DNA from: Myxococcales bacterium
GTDB lineage: Bacteria; Myxococcota_A; Polyangia; Polyangiales; Polyangiaceae
Length of the DNA stretch: 58,198 bases
NCBI GenBank assembly: GCA_004193285.1
Contig: SECP01000054.1
Span: forward strand, 1-58,198
Reading direction: 5' to 3'
The notes beneath the pieces were generated by a model. That model was not told the DNA's origin. It saw nothing but the letters and a program-made list of their open reading frames with translations, and did not search any database. The translations under genes and the position numbers were made by a program. Of this stretch, positions 1-8,300 are shown piece by piece (the stretch's first letter is position 1; each line of letters opens with the position of its first letter).

Positions 1-102
1 ATGTCACCGCAGACTCGTACCGCACGAATCCGCGGCAGCGGATGGGCTTCCGAAGCCGCCGACCTGCGCTCGCCGCTCCGCTACAACAGCGCGCCGTCCT
101 GA
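1..102 (+). pseudogene. C-terminal fragment of FGE-sulfatase (SUMF1-type) domain protein
   Basis: The + frame from base 1 reads RIRGSGWASEAADLRS and then PLRYNSAP before a stop at about 100-102. An R-G-(G/S)-x-W segment followed by a D-x-R-S-x-x-R-Y segment is typical of the end of formylglycine-generating-enzyme-like domains. The usual final G-F-R-C is missing, replaced by unrelated sequence. It is the inverted duplicate of the end of the pseudogene at 285-1353. The upstream part lies outside the window, so whether the left copy is itself longer is unknown. Confidence 0.55.
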
Positions 103-103
103 T

Positions 104-194
104 GACACGCGCATCGACGTAAGGGAGACGACACGGTTGCACCTGGTGCCGACCCGGAACCCTTGCGCCAGTCGCGCCGCGTCTCAGCGACCCC
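104..194 (+). repeat. Dispersed tail element, copy 1 (no hairpin array attached)
   Basis: Contains the family core GACACGGTTGCACCTGGTGC, then GGAACCCTTGCGCCAGTCGC, then CCGCGTCTCAGCG. The same order is found at 8641-8732, 10914-11005, 12221-12299, 15853-15912 and 17274-17362. This copy lacks an adjacent GNA-hairpin array; the FGE fragment abuts it instead. The stretch before the core (ACGCGCATCGACG) matches the copy at 17274, so the element extends left of the core. Confidence 0.8.
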
Positions 195-284
195 AAACCC
201 TTGTTAGACTCTGACTCGAAGCCGGTGAGAGGCCGCTCATTGTGCGCCCGCGCAGCGAAATCCGAATTCGCTACGTCGTGCGGT

Positions 285-1353
285 CGGCGCGCTGTTGTAG
301 CGGAGCGGCGAGCGCAGGTCGGCGGCTTCGGAAGCCCATCCGCTGCCGCGGATTCGTGCGGTACGAGTCTGCGGTGACATGGGCGTAGTCGCGCGCCACG
401 GGTGGGTAGGCACGAGACGAATCGAGCACCCATTCCCAGACGTTGCCCGCGAGGTCTTGGTGTCCTCAGCGGCCGGCGCCAGCAGCTTTGGAGCCGACGT
501 CGAGAACGTCCGTGATGGCGCAGTCTTGCGCGGCGCTGCCGTCGCCGGTGCAGTCGTAAGCGGCCGCCTCCCACTCCGTTTCAGTTGGCAAGCGCGCCCG
601 GTCCGAGATGCAAAACGCGAAGGCCTCCAGCCAAGTCACGCAATTGACGGGCAGCTCGGCGCTGCCGACCGTGAAGGTCTGGCTGAGCGAGCTGCATTGG
701 ATCCCCGCCTCGCTCTCGAGCTCGGCGGCTGTCTCGAAAAGACTCCATTCGGGGCGCCAGCCGCTATCGGGAATGAGCGGATGCGCGCCGGCGCCTGGAG
801 CCGGATGCGCAGCGCTGCGCCAAGCGTCGTAGCCGGCGATGAAGGCTCGGAAGCGCCCCACCGTGACCTCGTACTTGTCGAGCTCAAAACCGCTGACCGT
901 GGCCTCGGCCGTCGGCGTCTCGACCTGGCCGCCCAGCGTGAAGCTCTGGTTCGGCACGGCCAGGCTGGCACAACAGCTCTCCCCCTGACAGTCAGCCCCA
1001 CTCGGTACGGTGCACGAAGGGCGTTCGGGCTCTCGCTGAGCGGAAAAGTCGTCGCACCGCAGCCAACCCGCGCCAGCGCGGCGCCGTGTGCGCGGCTCGG
1101 GCACACCTTCGGCGTTCGTCCGCTCGGCTATTGCGGCATACCCGAGGCCCTTCGCCGTACAGCGTGAAGATGTGTCGAACGACGCGCGCCGCTGCTGTTG
1201 ATTTTGAGCTTCAGCGCTTCGACCTCGGATCCGAAGCAACGGCCGCCGGTGCTCGTGCCGGCGTGTCTTCGCTCCAAGGTCTTTCCAATACTGCGCGGCA
1301 CCAGCGCCTTGAAACGTGAAGGCGAGGGCACTGGTGCTGCGGCTCAGAGGCAA
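285..1353 (-). pseudogene. Frameshifted FGE-sulfatase (SUMF1-type) domain gene
   Basis: The minus frame ending at 466 carries an FGE-like domain: VSGFELDKYEVTVGRFRAF, then LPVNCVTWLEAFAFC and RLPTETEWEAAAYDC. The next conserved block, DLAGNVWEWV, is in another frame at about 428-463, and the block after that, RIRGSGWASEAADLRS, is in a third frame at about 310-365. At least two frameshifts therefore separate the blocks. The first 100 or so residues of the open frame are not recognisable, so the 5' end is uncertain. Such proteins are usually secreted or attached to kinases in myxobacteria. The frame overlaps the stop of the downstream hydrolase, which also suggests the nominal start is wrong. 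Confidence 0.7.
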
Positions 1354-2495
1354 CCTGCTGCTTCGACGACGTCGGCGAACGCCTGATGGGCCGCTGCGTC
1401 TCCAGCCTTGTCATCCATGGTGGAAGAGCTCACCGACACCGCGACCTGACGCCGGCCATCCAGTGCCGAGTAGCCGATGTTGTCGTAGCCAGGCGTTTGC
1501 CCATCATGCCCAATGAAGGTGCCGCACGAGAAAAAGTCGTCGAAGCGAAATAGGCCCATCGCGTATTCCGAGGGCACCCCAGGATCTAGCGCGAGCATTT
1601 GCGGCAGCAGCTCTTTCGGCACGACGTCACCCGCAACGAGCGCTTGGAAGAAGCGCGCGACGTCGAGCGGCGTCGAGACGAGATTGCCGTTGCCGAATAC
1701 GGCGCTGCCGCTGATCCGCGTGACATCCATAGGCTCGCCCTGGCCCACCAGGTAACCGCGCATAAACGGCGCGGTCATGTCAGAGTCGATCTCCATCGTC
1801 GTCGCGCTCAGCCGGAGCGGTTCGCCGACGCGACGCTGGACTGCGAGCTCCAGGCTCTCAAGGTCGATTTTCTCGATGATCATGCCGAGCAACATGAAAT
1901 TGGTATTCGAGTACGCCCACTGTGTCCCGGGCTCGAAAGTCGGCGGATGCGCCGCCGACAGCGCCGCCAGCTCCGCGGGTTGCCACTGAAAGTCCATGTG
2001 CCCAGCAATGTACGGAGCCATGTGGCGTTCGTCGTTGGCGAAGTCGAAGATGCCCGACTCTTGGCGCAGCAATTGCTCGATGGTCACTTGTGCTGACGCG
2101 GGGAGCAGACCCGGTAGCCACATCTCGAGCGTATCGTCGAGCTTCAGCTGACCTTCGTCGACGAGCTGAAGGATCATAGCGGCGGTAAATGATTTAGCCA
2201 CGCTGCCCATGCGAAAGCGATGACCGGTGGATACGGGGGACCCCGTCTCGCGATCTGAAACTCCGCTCGTGATGGTAGTGGCCTCGCCATCTCGGATCAT
2301 GGCCACGGATATTCCGGGAATGCCGGCGGCCACTGCACGATCTGCAAGCCGCTGGATCTCGACCAGGTCTTTGGCATCGAGCTGCACGTCTTCTGCATGA
2401 CTCGAGTCGTCGCCAGTATTGCTGCCCCCGCACGCGAGCAGCGCGTGGGACACACACATCAACTTGACTAGCGAGGCGTAACGTAGATTGGGCAT
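1344..2495 (-). CDS. Serine hydrolase of the beta-lactamase / DD-peptidase family, lipoprotein
   Basis: Penicillin-binding-protein-like fold (Beta-lactamase family, PF00144). Numbered from the chosen start, the SxxK motif is S98-V-A-K101, the YxN motif is Y195-S-N197, and H330-D-G332 fits the third motif (HxG). An N-terminal hydrophobic stretch ends in LLAC with C22, so it is probably a lipoprotein. The start at 2495 has AGGAG nine bases upstream; a longer frame to 2699 has no signal peptide and no such site. Length (383 aa) fits the family. Likely an esterase or D-alanyl-D-alanine carboxypeptidase-like enzyme acting in the envelope; the substrate cannot be told. Confidence 0.88.
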   Translation of the reverse strand: MPNLRYASLVKLMCVSHALLACGGSNTGDDSSHAEDVQLDAKDLVEIQRLADRAVAAGIPGISVAMIRDGEATTITSGVSDRETGSPVSTGHRFRMGSVAKSFTAAMILQLVDEGQLKLDDTLEMWLPGLLPASAQVTIEQLLRQESGIFDFANDERHMAPYIAGHMDFQWQPAELAALSAAHPPTFEPGTQWAYSNTNFMLLGMIIEKIDLESLELAVQRRVGEPLRLSATTMEIDSDMTAPFMRGYLVGQGEPMDVTRISGSAVFGNGNLVSTPLDVARFFQALVAGDVVPKELLPQMLALDPGVPSEYAMGLFRFDDFFSCGTFIGHDGQTPGYDNIGYSALDGRRQVAVSVSSSTMDDKAGDAAAHQAFADVVEAAGCL

Positions 2496-2708
2496 TGGGG
2501 AGACTCCTGCTTGATCGAACGAATCGAGCTCTTTGCAAGCAACGGGCCACCGCGCACGACTCAGTATTTGCCGTGAACTCGCGCGATTTAGCCGAGGACG
2601 TCTGTCCGCGTCGTGGACGTCCGTTACCCTAGGCGATGCTGCGCCTGCGGCCTTGCGAATCGAGCAAGGCTCTTCTCGGCCCGTGAGTATCATTCCCAAA
2701 TCGTGAAG

Positions 2709-3121
2709 ATGAAGAGGCTGCTGCTTGGGTCCTTGTTGCTCGCGGCGTGTGATCGTTCAGCGGAGCGAATGCTTCGATCGGAGGGTCAGGACGCCGCGTC
2801 CGCTGCGACTGCAGCGCAGCGCAGTCGAACGTTGGGATTGCGCTGGGCGTCTCGAAGATCGAAAAACGGGGGTGGCTAGGCGATACCTGCATGATCACGC
2901 CCGATGCGGCCGGAACCGCCCTGCTGGAAAGTGCGCTGAAAGCCGCCGCCTACGATTGTGTGGTGATCGGCGGCGGCCTGAGGCTGCCCCCCAAAAACCT
3001 GGCGTTGTTCGAGACCGTGGTGAACATCATCCGCAAGGCCGCGCCGAACGCGACCATCGCGTTCAACACGCGGCCGGAAGACACCGCTGACGCCGCCGCC
3101 CGGCAACTTGAGGGTGGTTGA
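2709..3121 (+). pseudogene. Remnants: lipoprotein signal fused out of frame to a conserved small protein
   Basis: The frame from 2709 starts with MKRLLLGSLLLAACDRS, a good lipoprotein signal, but stops at 2879 after 56 codons. Another frame, open from about 2756 and ending at 3121, reads NVGIALGVSKIEKRGW, then YDCVVIGGGLRLPP and LFETVVNIIRKAAP, ending near FNTRPEDTADA. This resembles a small uncharacterised cytosolic protein of about 100 residues that I know only as conserved hypothetical. It has no normal start codon before residue M at 2891, so it looks 5'-truncated. I read the region as two broken genes. Confidence 0.4.
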
Positions 3122-3791
3122 ACGATATTCGGGAAGGGTAACGGAGCTTAAGCGAGCTATCAGAGGCTTCGTTCATTCCGGTGCGCTCGCGCCTCGTCCC
3201 GGACGTTGGCCGACGACCTCGGTGGACGCAGTCACCGTCAAAATTGTTGACTGCCCTCACACCACGCCGGCTTGGACCGACAGTGGCATCGTTTGCTTAC
3301 GCACCACCAACTTTCGCGTCAGCGGTCTTGATCTCTCAGTCGTCCGGTACGTCTCGAGCAGTACCTACCAGGAGCGCGTCGTCCGCCTGAAGCCCGAGCC
3401 GGGGGACGTCGTGTACAGTCGGGAGGGCGGCATTCTGGGAATTGCCTGCGTGATTCCCCCCGGGTGCACCGTTTGCCTTGGTCAGAGAATGCTGTTGATG
3501 CGCCCAGATACGGCCAGGTGCCTCCCGCAGTACTTGGCATTGGTTCTGAATGCGCCGCAGACAATCGCAAGAGTTGAAGCGCTTACCGGCGGCACCGCAT
3601 CGCCTCACCTGAACGTGGGAGACGTACGAAAGTTTGCCGTGCCACTCCCCCCCATCGATGTGCAGGAGTTCATCATTGCCAAGAGCCAGCAGCTACTGGC
3701 GCTCTGCGACGACCTCGAAGCCAAGCTCCGCCGCGCCGAAGACCGCGCCTCGAGGCTCGTGGAGGCTGTCGTCCGGGAGATGGTGGCGTAG
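3108..3791 (+). pseudogene. Truncated type I restriction specificity subunit (HsdS half)
   Basis: HsdS proteins hold two target-recognition domains (TRD), each followed by a helical spacer, in about 400-450 residues. Only one TRD plus the C-terminal spacer is present here: GDVVYSREGGILGIACVIPP is followed by LPQYLALVLNAP, TGGTASPHLNVGDVRKF, VPLPPIDVQEFI and a long Arg/Ala/Glu helix ending in EAVVREMVA. The only in-frame start (TTG at 3108) is poor and overlaps the preceding remnant. No hsdM or hsdR is in the window. The fragment is presumably non-functional for DNA recognition, although single-TRD HsdS proteins that dimerise are known. Confidence 0.7.
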
Positions 3792-3828
3792 TGAACGCCG
3801 ATGAACCTGACGACGCGCCGGCGCGCTG

Positions 3829-4353
3829 ATGATCGTGCCGGCGGGATACGCCGAGTGGCTGGCTGACGTGAAGGCGTGCGTCCACGCCGCGCAGCAGCGC
3901 GCGGCACTGGCGGTCAATGCTGAGGTCATGCAGCTCTATTGGCAGCTTGGGCGCGACATCCTCGACCAACAGGGCAGGGAGGGCGGGGCGCGAAGGTCAC
4001 CGACCGGCTGGCACACGATCTGAAGGCGGCCTTCCCCGAGGTGAAAGGCTTCTCGCCGCGAAAACTCAAGTATATGCGCGGGTTGGTGGAGGCGTGGCCT
4101 GACCGAGCATTTGTGCAGCAGCTGCTGCACAAATGCCGCGGTTCCACCTGTGCACGATCCTCGACAAGCTCAAGGACCCGGCCGAGCGTGACTGGTACCT
4201 GCGGGCATCCATCCAATACGGCTGGTCGCGCAGGGTGCTGGTCAGATGGGCATTGCCGAATACCAACTCGCCGAAGCCCTACCCAAGGACTTGGAAGCCA
4301 ATTTGCCGAGCATCGAGCAGATCGAACGCGAGCTAGGTGGGGTGGACGAATGA
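3829..4353 (+). pseudogene. yhcG / DUF1016 (PD-(D/E)XK) gene with frameshifts and internal deletion
   Basis: Pieces of one DUF1016 protein appear in successive frames: YAEWLADVKACVHAAQQRA through LYWQLGRDILDQQGR (3829-3990), then KAAFPEVKGFSPRKLKYMRG (about 4020-4080), FHLCTILDKLKDPAERDWY (4140-4200) and finally AEYQLAEALPKDLEANLPS ending at 4353. The expected middle of about 150-200 residues, carrying the nuclease core, is absent between GWSR and MGIAEYQ near 4225-4250. Intact YhcG-like proteins often sit beside type I restriction loci, which agrees with the hsdS fragment just upstream. Confidence 0.8.
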
Positions 4354-4611
4354 ACGCGAGGCGCCTCCGCGCCCGGTAACACTGCGACACCTGTGCCATC
4401 GTCCCCGTCCCGTCCGCCGGCTCTACTGGCCAGACGCGAGGAAGTCAGGGTACTGACCTCGCCCTTTACGGTCGAGCGGACCGGAGGAACCCCGCGAGGA
4501 ACGGTCCGGCCGCGGCTGAACGGTCTCAAGCCCGCGCTGAGGGGGTCTGGATGCTTCGGAGGCCGGCGCATTCGCGCTGCGCGTACGGCCGAGCAGTGAT
4601 AGCCTCGGAAC
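4354..4611. other. Non-coding stretch with one GC-rich stem
   Basis: No gene seen. Around 4475-4515 a 7-bp stem (CGGACCG with CGGTCCG) encloses two copies of GAGGAAC separated by five bases. It lies about 100 bp upstream of the PD-(D/E)XK gene. A regulatory or transcript-end role is possible but unsupported. Confidence 0.3.
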
Positions 4612-5292
4612 GTGCCCGAGTTCCGGTACGAGGCCCAAATGCAGCCGATCGTCGGCAGATGGCTTAGTGCCCAGGGGTTTCAAGTCACTCCCGAATTCCA
4701 GACGTCGCAGGGCATCGCGGATCTCGTCGCATGCCAATGGCGCCGAGCAAGGGTGCGACTTCGGCAGGATGAAGTAGGCGCCTTTCGCTTTCGGTCACGA
4801 TTGAGCGCTGCGCTTTGGTGCGACATCGGCGATGAGCAGGAGGCGGCATCCAGTGTCAGCGGGTTGCTCGCGAGATACGGACCGACCTTCGGCATGACTC
4901 AGGTTGCGCGAGAGCTCGAATGGATGGTTGCTCGCGGAATCCTGGCGAAGGAGGGGCGAGCCGTGTATCGCGATGCACCCTGGTTCCCTTTGCACCGAAG
5001 ACTGATCGCGGTCGAACTCAAGCTAAGCCGTACCCTCGACGCTATCCGCCAGGCGGTCAGGTATCGCGAGTTTGCCGACTATGCATACGTGGCCCTCCCG
5101 TTGGAGGTTGCTATCGACGCGAAGCGCCGCGCTCACGCCGAATTCGAGTCGACTGGCTTAGGACTAATCGGTGTTTCGTTGGACGGCGTGCGCGTGTTCT
5201 TGAAGCCCCACTTTGGGGCCGGTGTGTTGGATCCGTTGGCGCAACTTCTCGCCGTTGAACGATTTTGGCAATGCCTGCCTAGAGGCAGTTGA
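4612..5292 (+). CDS. Predicted PD-(D/E)XK nuclease-fold protein with winged-helix insert
   Basis: Not a family I can name. Residue D37 in GIADLVAC and E135-x-K137 in LIAVELKL, followed by RQAVRYREFADYAYVALP, give the D...ExK signature of the PD-(D/E)XK fold. Between them, about residues 62-120 (LLARYGPTFG, ARELEWMVARGILAKEG, AVYRDAPW) look like a winged helix with its wing hairpin. The start is GTG at 4612, nothing better nearby. The 3' end overlaps the convergent gene by 14 bp. The context (broken restriction genes upstream, FRG operon downstream) suggests a DNA-processing or defence role. Confidence 0.65.
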   Translation: MPEFRYEAQMQPIVGRWLSAQGFQVTPEFQTSQGIADLVACQWRRARVRLRQDEVGAFRFRSRLSAALWCDIGDEQEAASSVSGLLARYGPTFGMTQVARELEWMVARGILAKEGRAVYRDAPWFPLHRRLIAVELKLSRTLDAIRQAVRYREFADYAYVALPLEVAIDAKRRAHAEFESTGLGLIGVSLDGVRVFLKPHFGAGVLDPLAQLLAVERFWQCLPRGS

Positions 5293-6439
5293 GCATGAGT
5301 TGGCGTGCGACGACATTGGCGTGGCGCGCGCGACCAGTCTCTGAAGGGATCTCCGGAAGCGGTGATCCTATAACGTGTGCCGATGACAAGTCTTGGTAGA
5401 GAAAGAGCGCTCGACTCGCCGCGGGTGCAGCTGCTATTGATGATACCCATTCAGCGTAGAACTTCGCGATCTGTTCCTTGTGGAGCTTTGGGTCGACGCG
5501 AAACGCACTGTGTTGCTTGCGAAGCTCCTGGAACGCGGCGCGAGCAGGATCACGAACAGCGAGGGCGTCGATCACGGAGTCAAGCCATGGCCAAAATTCG
5601 ACAGTGGCTCGCGCCCAGCGCCGAAGCGGTGCCAACGCGACGCGCGGCGTTGGCGTGCTCGCGCGTTGACCGGAACGATAATACTGAAATCCGGCGCCGA
5701 GTGCGGAAGCCGGATTGCTAATGTGACCTCGCGCCCAAAGTACCAGGTTAAGCCCCCAGTACGGCCCGGCCGTATGGAAGGCCAGTGCAGGAAGTCTTCC
5801 AATCTCTTCGTGGAATCGCAGCATCCCCGGGAACCGCGTCGTCTCGAAGTTACCTGTACCGAGCTGGTCGGCGAGGTTGCAATCGACGGCCCACACGCCG
5901 CGCGCATTCGATTGCGTATAGCACTTAGTGAGAACGCTTAACTTCTTGTCGCGCTCCACCTTCAAGTTCACGGGCTGCGTCAGGATTACCGGCAAAATCA
6001 CGAGCGGAAGCGGTCGCACGTTCTTCATCCGTTTTGCGAACGCTTTGGCGAGCATGCGATTTATTGCGTTGTGCCGAACATCCTTAGCGTGAGCCAGCTG
6101 AGGAACGCTGATGGCCTTCGGCTTTAGCTTCAACGCCTCATCGACGAGGCTACTTACAAATTTCTCGACGATTCGTTCCTCAGGTTTACTGAGGAAACCT
6201 GCCTCAGACATTTTCGCGTGTCCTGGGATTCCCGACATGAACTGCGCCCAGTCGCTACCGCCATCAAAGTCTGGGTAGCCATCGGCACAGAGGTCAACCC
6301 AAAGCGGGGCTGCCTTGTCCAGCTTCGGCACGATCTTGTTAGCCGTTGGCAGCGGCACGCGGAAGTATGGCGGATTTGGGAAGTATTTACGCGCCAGCTC
6401 GGCGTCGGATTGCGACGAGATGAAGGGAATAGCTGACAT
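5279..6439 (-). CDS. Uncharacterised 386-residue protein, operon partner of FRG protein
   Basis: I do not recognise the family. The protein has no signal peptide and reads as soluble and mixed alpha/beta, with regularly spaced hydrophobic strands: LPLVILPVILTQPVNLKV, then GVWAVDCNLADQLGTGNF, then LPALAFHTAGPYWGLNLVLW. That periodicity could fit a TIM-barrel-like enzyme, which is inference only. It starts 15 bp after the stop of the FRG gene on the same strand, so the two are almost certainly co-transcribed and probably act together. Its codon use looks less GC3-rich than the core genes further right, in keeping with acquired DNA. Confidence 0.7.
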   Translation of the reverse strand: MSAIPFISSQSDAELARKYFPNPPYFRVPLPTANKIVPKLDKAAPLWVDLCADGYPDFDGGSDWAQFMSGIPGHAKMSEAGFLSKPEERIVEKFVSSLVDEALKLKPKAISVPQLAHAKDVRHNAINRMLAKAFAKRMKNVRPLPLVILPVILTQPVNLKVERDKKLSVLTKCYTQSNARGVWAVDCNLADQLGTGNFETTRFPGMLRFHEEIGRLPALAFHTAGPYWGLNLVLWARGHISNPASALGAGFQYYRSGQRASTPTPRVALAPLRRWARATVEFWPWLDSVIDALAVRDPARAAFQELRKQHSAFRVDPKLHKEQIAKFYAEWVSSIAAAPAASRALFLYQDLSSAHVIGSPLPEIPSETGRARHANVVARQLMLNCL

Positions 6440-6454
6440 GCGTGGACGTGTTCC

Positions 6455-7252
6455 TTAAACCCCAGCGGCGTGCCGTAACGCTCTGCAGAGGTACTCGAGT
6501 TCTGGGTAAATGCTGGTGAGTGAAAGCCCGCCGACGGCGACAAGGCTTTTGGACAATTTCGCTTTGAATCGTCGGCGGATAGGAATGCAGACTAAAGAAG
6601 GAACGAGTCTTCCCGTCATTGCAAAGTACTTGTCTCCGTGAATAGTGAAGACTCCGTCCTGGGCCTCGATTCGTGGGCAGTTCCAGAGGGGCCGAATGGC
6701 TATGGGCGGAAGACCTCCCGGTTGCAGAGTCGCGCCGAGTCCGAGGTACTTCTCGGCGACCAGACGATCCTTGGACCCACTGAGAACTCCATGGTGCCGC
6801 GGGTCAGCGGCTCGGTTCAACTCAGTGGGGTTCATCATATATACAGCCCCATCTTCGTCGGGGTGCTCCAGCGCAAAGTGCAACGCCACAAACGGTTTCG
6901 TCGTCCAATCCAGCAATCGCGTCGGGAGCCCATAGTGTTGGGCGATTCCGGCCCACTGTAGGTTGTCGTCGAGACCCGGTGGGCTGGCGAGTTTAGACAA
7001 GGCGCGCTCACGGAATCGGTCAAATAGGTCCAAAGCCGCTGCCCGTTTGGCAGCGCGTCTATGCCGAAGCGCGCCAGGGCAAAGAGACCACCTCGCGTTC
7101 CCGTGTCCCCGAAACCAAAGGGTCCCTCCCTCCGCCCAGGGGGCGACTACCTCCGCAAAATCTGTGAAAGACTCCACCGGGGTTCGCACGACGGTGCATC
7201 GCGCAGCGATTTGAAACCTGGCGAGTGTTGTCCGAGTGAGTGTCCCTGCCAT
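6455..7252 (-). CDS. FRG domain-containing protein
   Basis: The FRG domain is named for its F-R-G motif, here F47-R48-G49 in LWFRGHGNARWSLCPG. The second hallmark block is at residues 104-130: AQHYGLPTRLLDWTTKPF then VALHFALEH. The length (265 aa) is normal for a stand-alone FRG protein. The biochemical activity of the domain is not settled; it is common in mobile and defence-rich regions. It is the first gene of a two-gene operon with the 386-residue protein downstream. The region upstream (7253-7522) has no gene and should hold the promoter. Confidence 0.85.
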   Translation of the reverse strand: MAGTLTRTTLARFQIAARCTVVRTPVESFTDFAEVVAPWAEGGTLWFRGHGNARWSLCPGALRHRRAAKRAAALDLFDRFRERALSKLASPPGLDDNLQWAGIAQHYGLPTRLLDWTTKPFVALHFALEHPDEDGAVYMMNPTELNRAADPRHHGVLSGSKDRLVAEKYLGLGATLQPGGLPPIAIRPLWNCPRIEAQDGVFTIHGDKYFAMTGRLVPSLVCIPIRRRFKAKLSKSLVAVGGLSLTSIYPELEYLCRALRHAAGV

Positions 7253-7791
7253 GCTGAAGGCTCACCCTCGTAGGGATTTCGCCACGATCGCACCATCGCA
7301 AAACCGTGTAGCAACTTCAAGTGCTTTAATCTTGTGGCGCTGGTGATGCCCGATGCCTCGCATGAACGGACTAGGAGTTTATTTAGGAGGCGGACGATGA
7401 TGCTGGTTGCATCGATCGCGTGGCCGATCGCGTGACTCGGCAACGCGATCAGATGTTGCTGAGCACGCAAAACTCGTGGCTTTATCGAAGACTCGGGAGC
7501 GCTCACGAAGGATTGCGCCCCGATGACGCAACAGAAGCATTGGATCGCGGGCGGCGTTGCGGCTGCAACGATTGGCCCGCTGTTGTCGAGCCCGAGTTTG
7601 CGGATGTGGCTTCGTAGCGCGCTTGCGGTGCTACCCGCGCTTCAATTATGCCAATCCCCAGGCGTTCGTGCCTCATCAGATTAGGGCCGCAGCAGGCGGG
7701 GTTCCGGAGGGCTAAGCCACCAGGACCTCAATCGGCACCGAAATAGCCGTTGTCCACGCAGGGTATCGCCCCCGCGATCTGAACCTCCGAC
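7253..7791. other. Intergenic region, mostly empty
   Basis: About 540 bp between the FRG operon and the four-helix gene. Apart from the possible short gene at 7523-7684 I see no gene, repeat or structured RNA. The 7260-7450 part is less GC-rich than the surroundings, as expected for the promoter of the FRG operon, but no clear -35/-10 pair stands out. Confidence 0.4.
7523..7684 (+). CDS. Possible short protein of 53 residues
   Basis: The ATG at 7523 is preceded by GAAGGA with a nine-base gap. The product begins MTQQKHWIAGGVAAATIGPL and has a weakly hydrophobic N-terminal half, then SLRMWLRSALAVLPALQ. I know no homologue. It could equally be a relic of a longer gene, since the frame is short and ends in a low-complexity tail. 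No operon partner. Confidence 0.25.
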   Translation: MTQQKHWIAGGVAAATIGPLLSSPSLRMWLRSALAVLPALQLCQSPGVRASSD

Positions 7792-8115
7792 CTACCGCGT
7801 CATTCGCCAAAGGATCGCCACGATGCGCCCCACCAGCCTCAACGCCGCCTCCGCCTCCCCCGCGCTGATGTGCCGCCAAGCGATCGCCTGCCTTAGCGCA
7901 TGCTGCGACTCTCGCGCGCTCCCCGCCGCCGTGAACAGCCGCGCCCGTCGGTTCCCCGGATCGCTCCCGGCGGCCTCCGCGCAATTCAGCCCAATGCTGC
8001 ACGAGGCGCGCCGTAGCTGATCCTCCAGCGACTTATCGCGCTGTTTGATCTTCGGCATCAACGGCACGAGGGTTTCGATGAATTGGATGCTGAGCTCTTC
8101 GGCGTAAAACTTCAT
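7792..8115 (-). CDS. Four-helix bundle protein (23S rRNA intervening-sequence protein family)
   Basis: The product (107 aa) carries the family pattern LEDQLRRASCSIGLNCAEAA, followed by long amphipathic helices with ARESQHALRQAIAW. These stand-alone proteins (TIGR02436 type) are about 110-125 residues and of unknown role, and were first seen inside rRNA insertions. The glycine-rich G-x-G after the second helix, usual in the family, is replaced by AAGSDPGNRRARLF, a slight deviation. It stands alone; its 5' side faces the hairpin-array element at 8301. Confidence 0.8.
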   Translation of the reverse strand: MKFYAEELSIQFIETLVPLMPKIKQRDKSLEDQLRRASCSIGLNCAEAAGSDPGNRRARLFTAAGSARESQHALRQAIAWRHISAGEAEAALRLVGRIVAILWRMTR

Positions 8116-8300
8116 GGCCTGCTCCTCTCGGGCTTGCTCGCCCTAACCAGCCCTCAACCAACCGTGCGCGCAGGCGCAGTCGGGGCTGGCCGCGTCTTCG
8201 CGGGCACCGGCGCAGCCGGCTTGGCCTCGACGGCGCCGAGCACACGGATACAATCGCTCTGCCGCGAGCAAGCCCCTCTCGCCCGTATAGCTCCGTCGTC

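Larger units (their letters stand above)
1..380. repeat. 96-bp perfect inverted repeat flanking a 188-bp centre
   Basis: Bases 1-96 are the exact reverse complement of 285-380; identity stops at base 97 against 284. The arms carry the C-terminal part of an FGE-type gene in opposite orientations. Because the left arm begins at the window edge, the repeat may extend further upstream. The centre holds a copy of the dispersed tail element (104-194) and about 90 bp with nothing recognisable. A recent inverted duplication or a transposition-linked rearrangement would explain it; I see no transposase here. Confidence 0.9.

Noticed and set aside
379..1167. Plus-strand frame of 262 residues over the FGE pseudogene
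   Set aside because: It is the shadow of the minus-strand FGE domain; no recognisable domain and no ribosome site.
4440..4600. Structured region considered as group II intron or retron RNA
   Set aside because: No reverse transcriptase gene and no domain V-like or msr/msd-like architecture; only one 7-bp stem.
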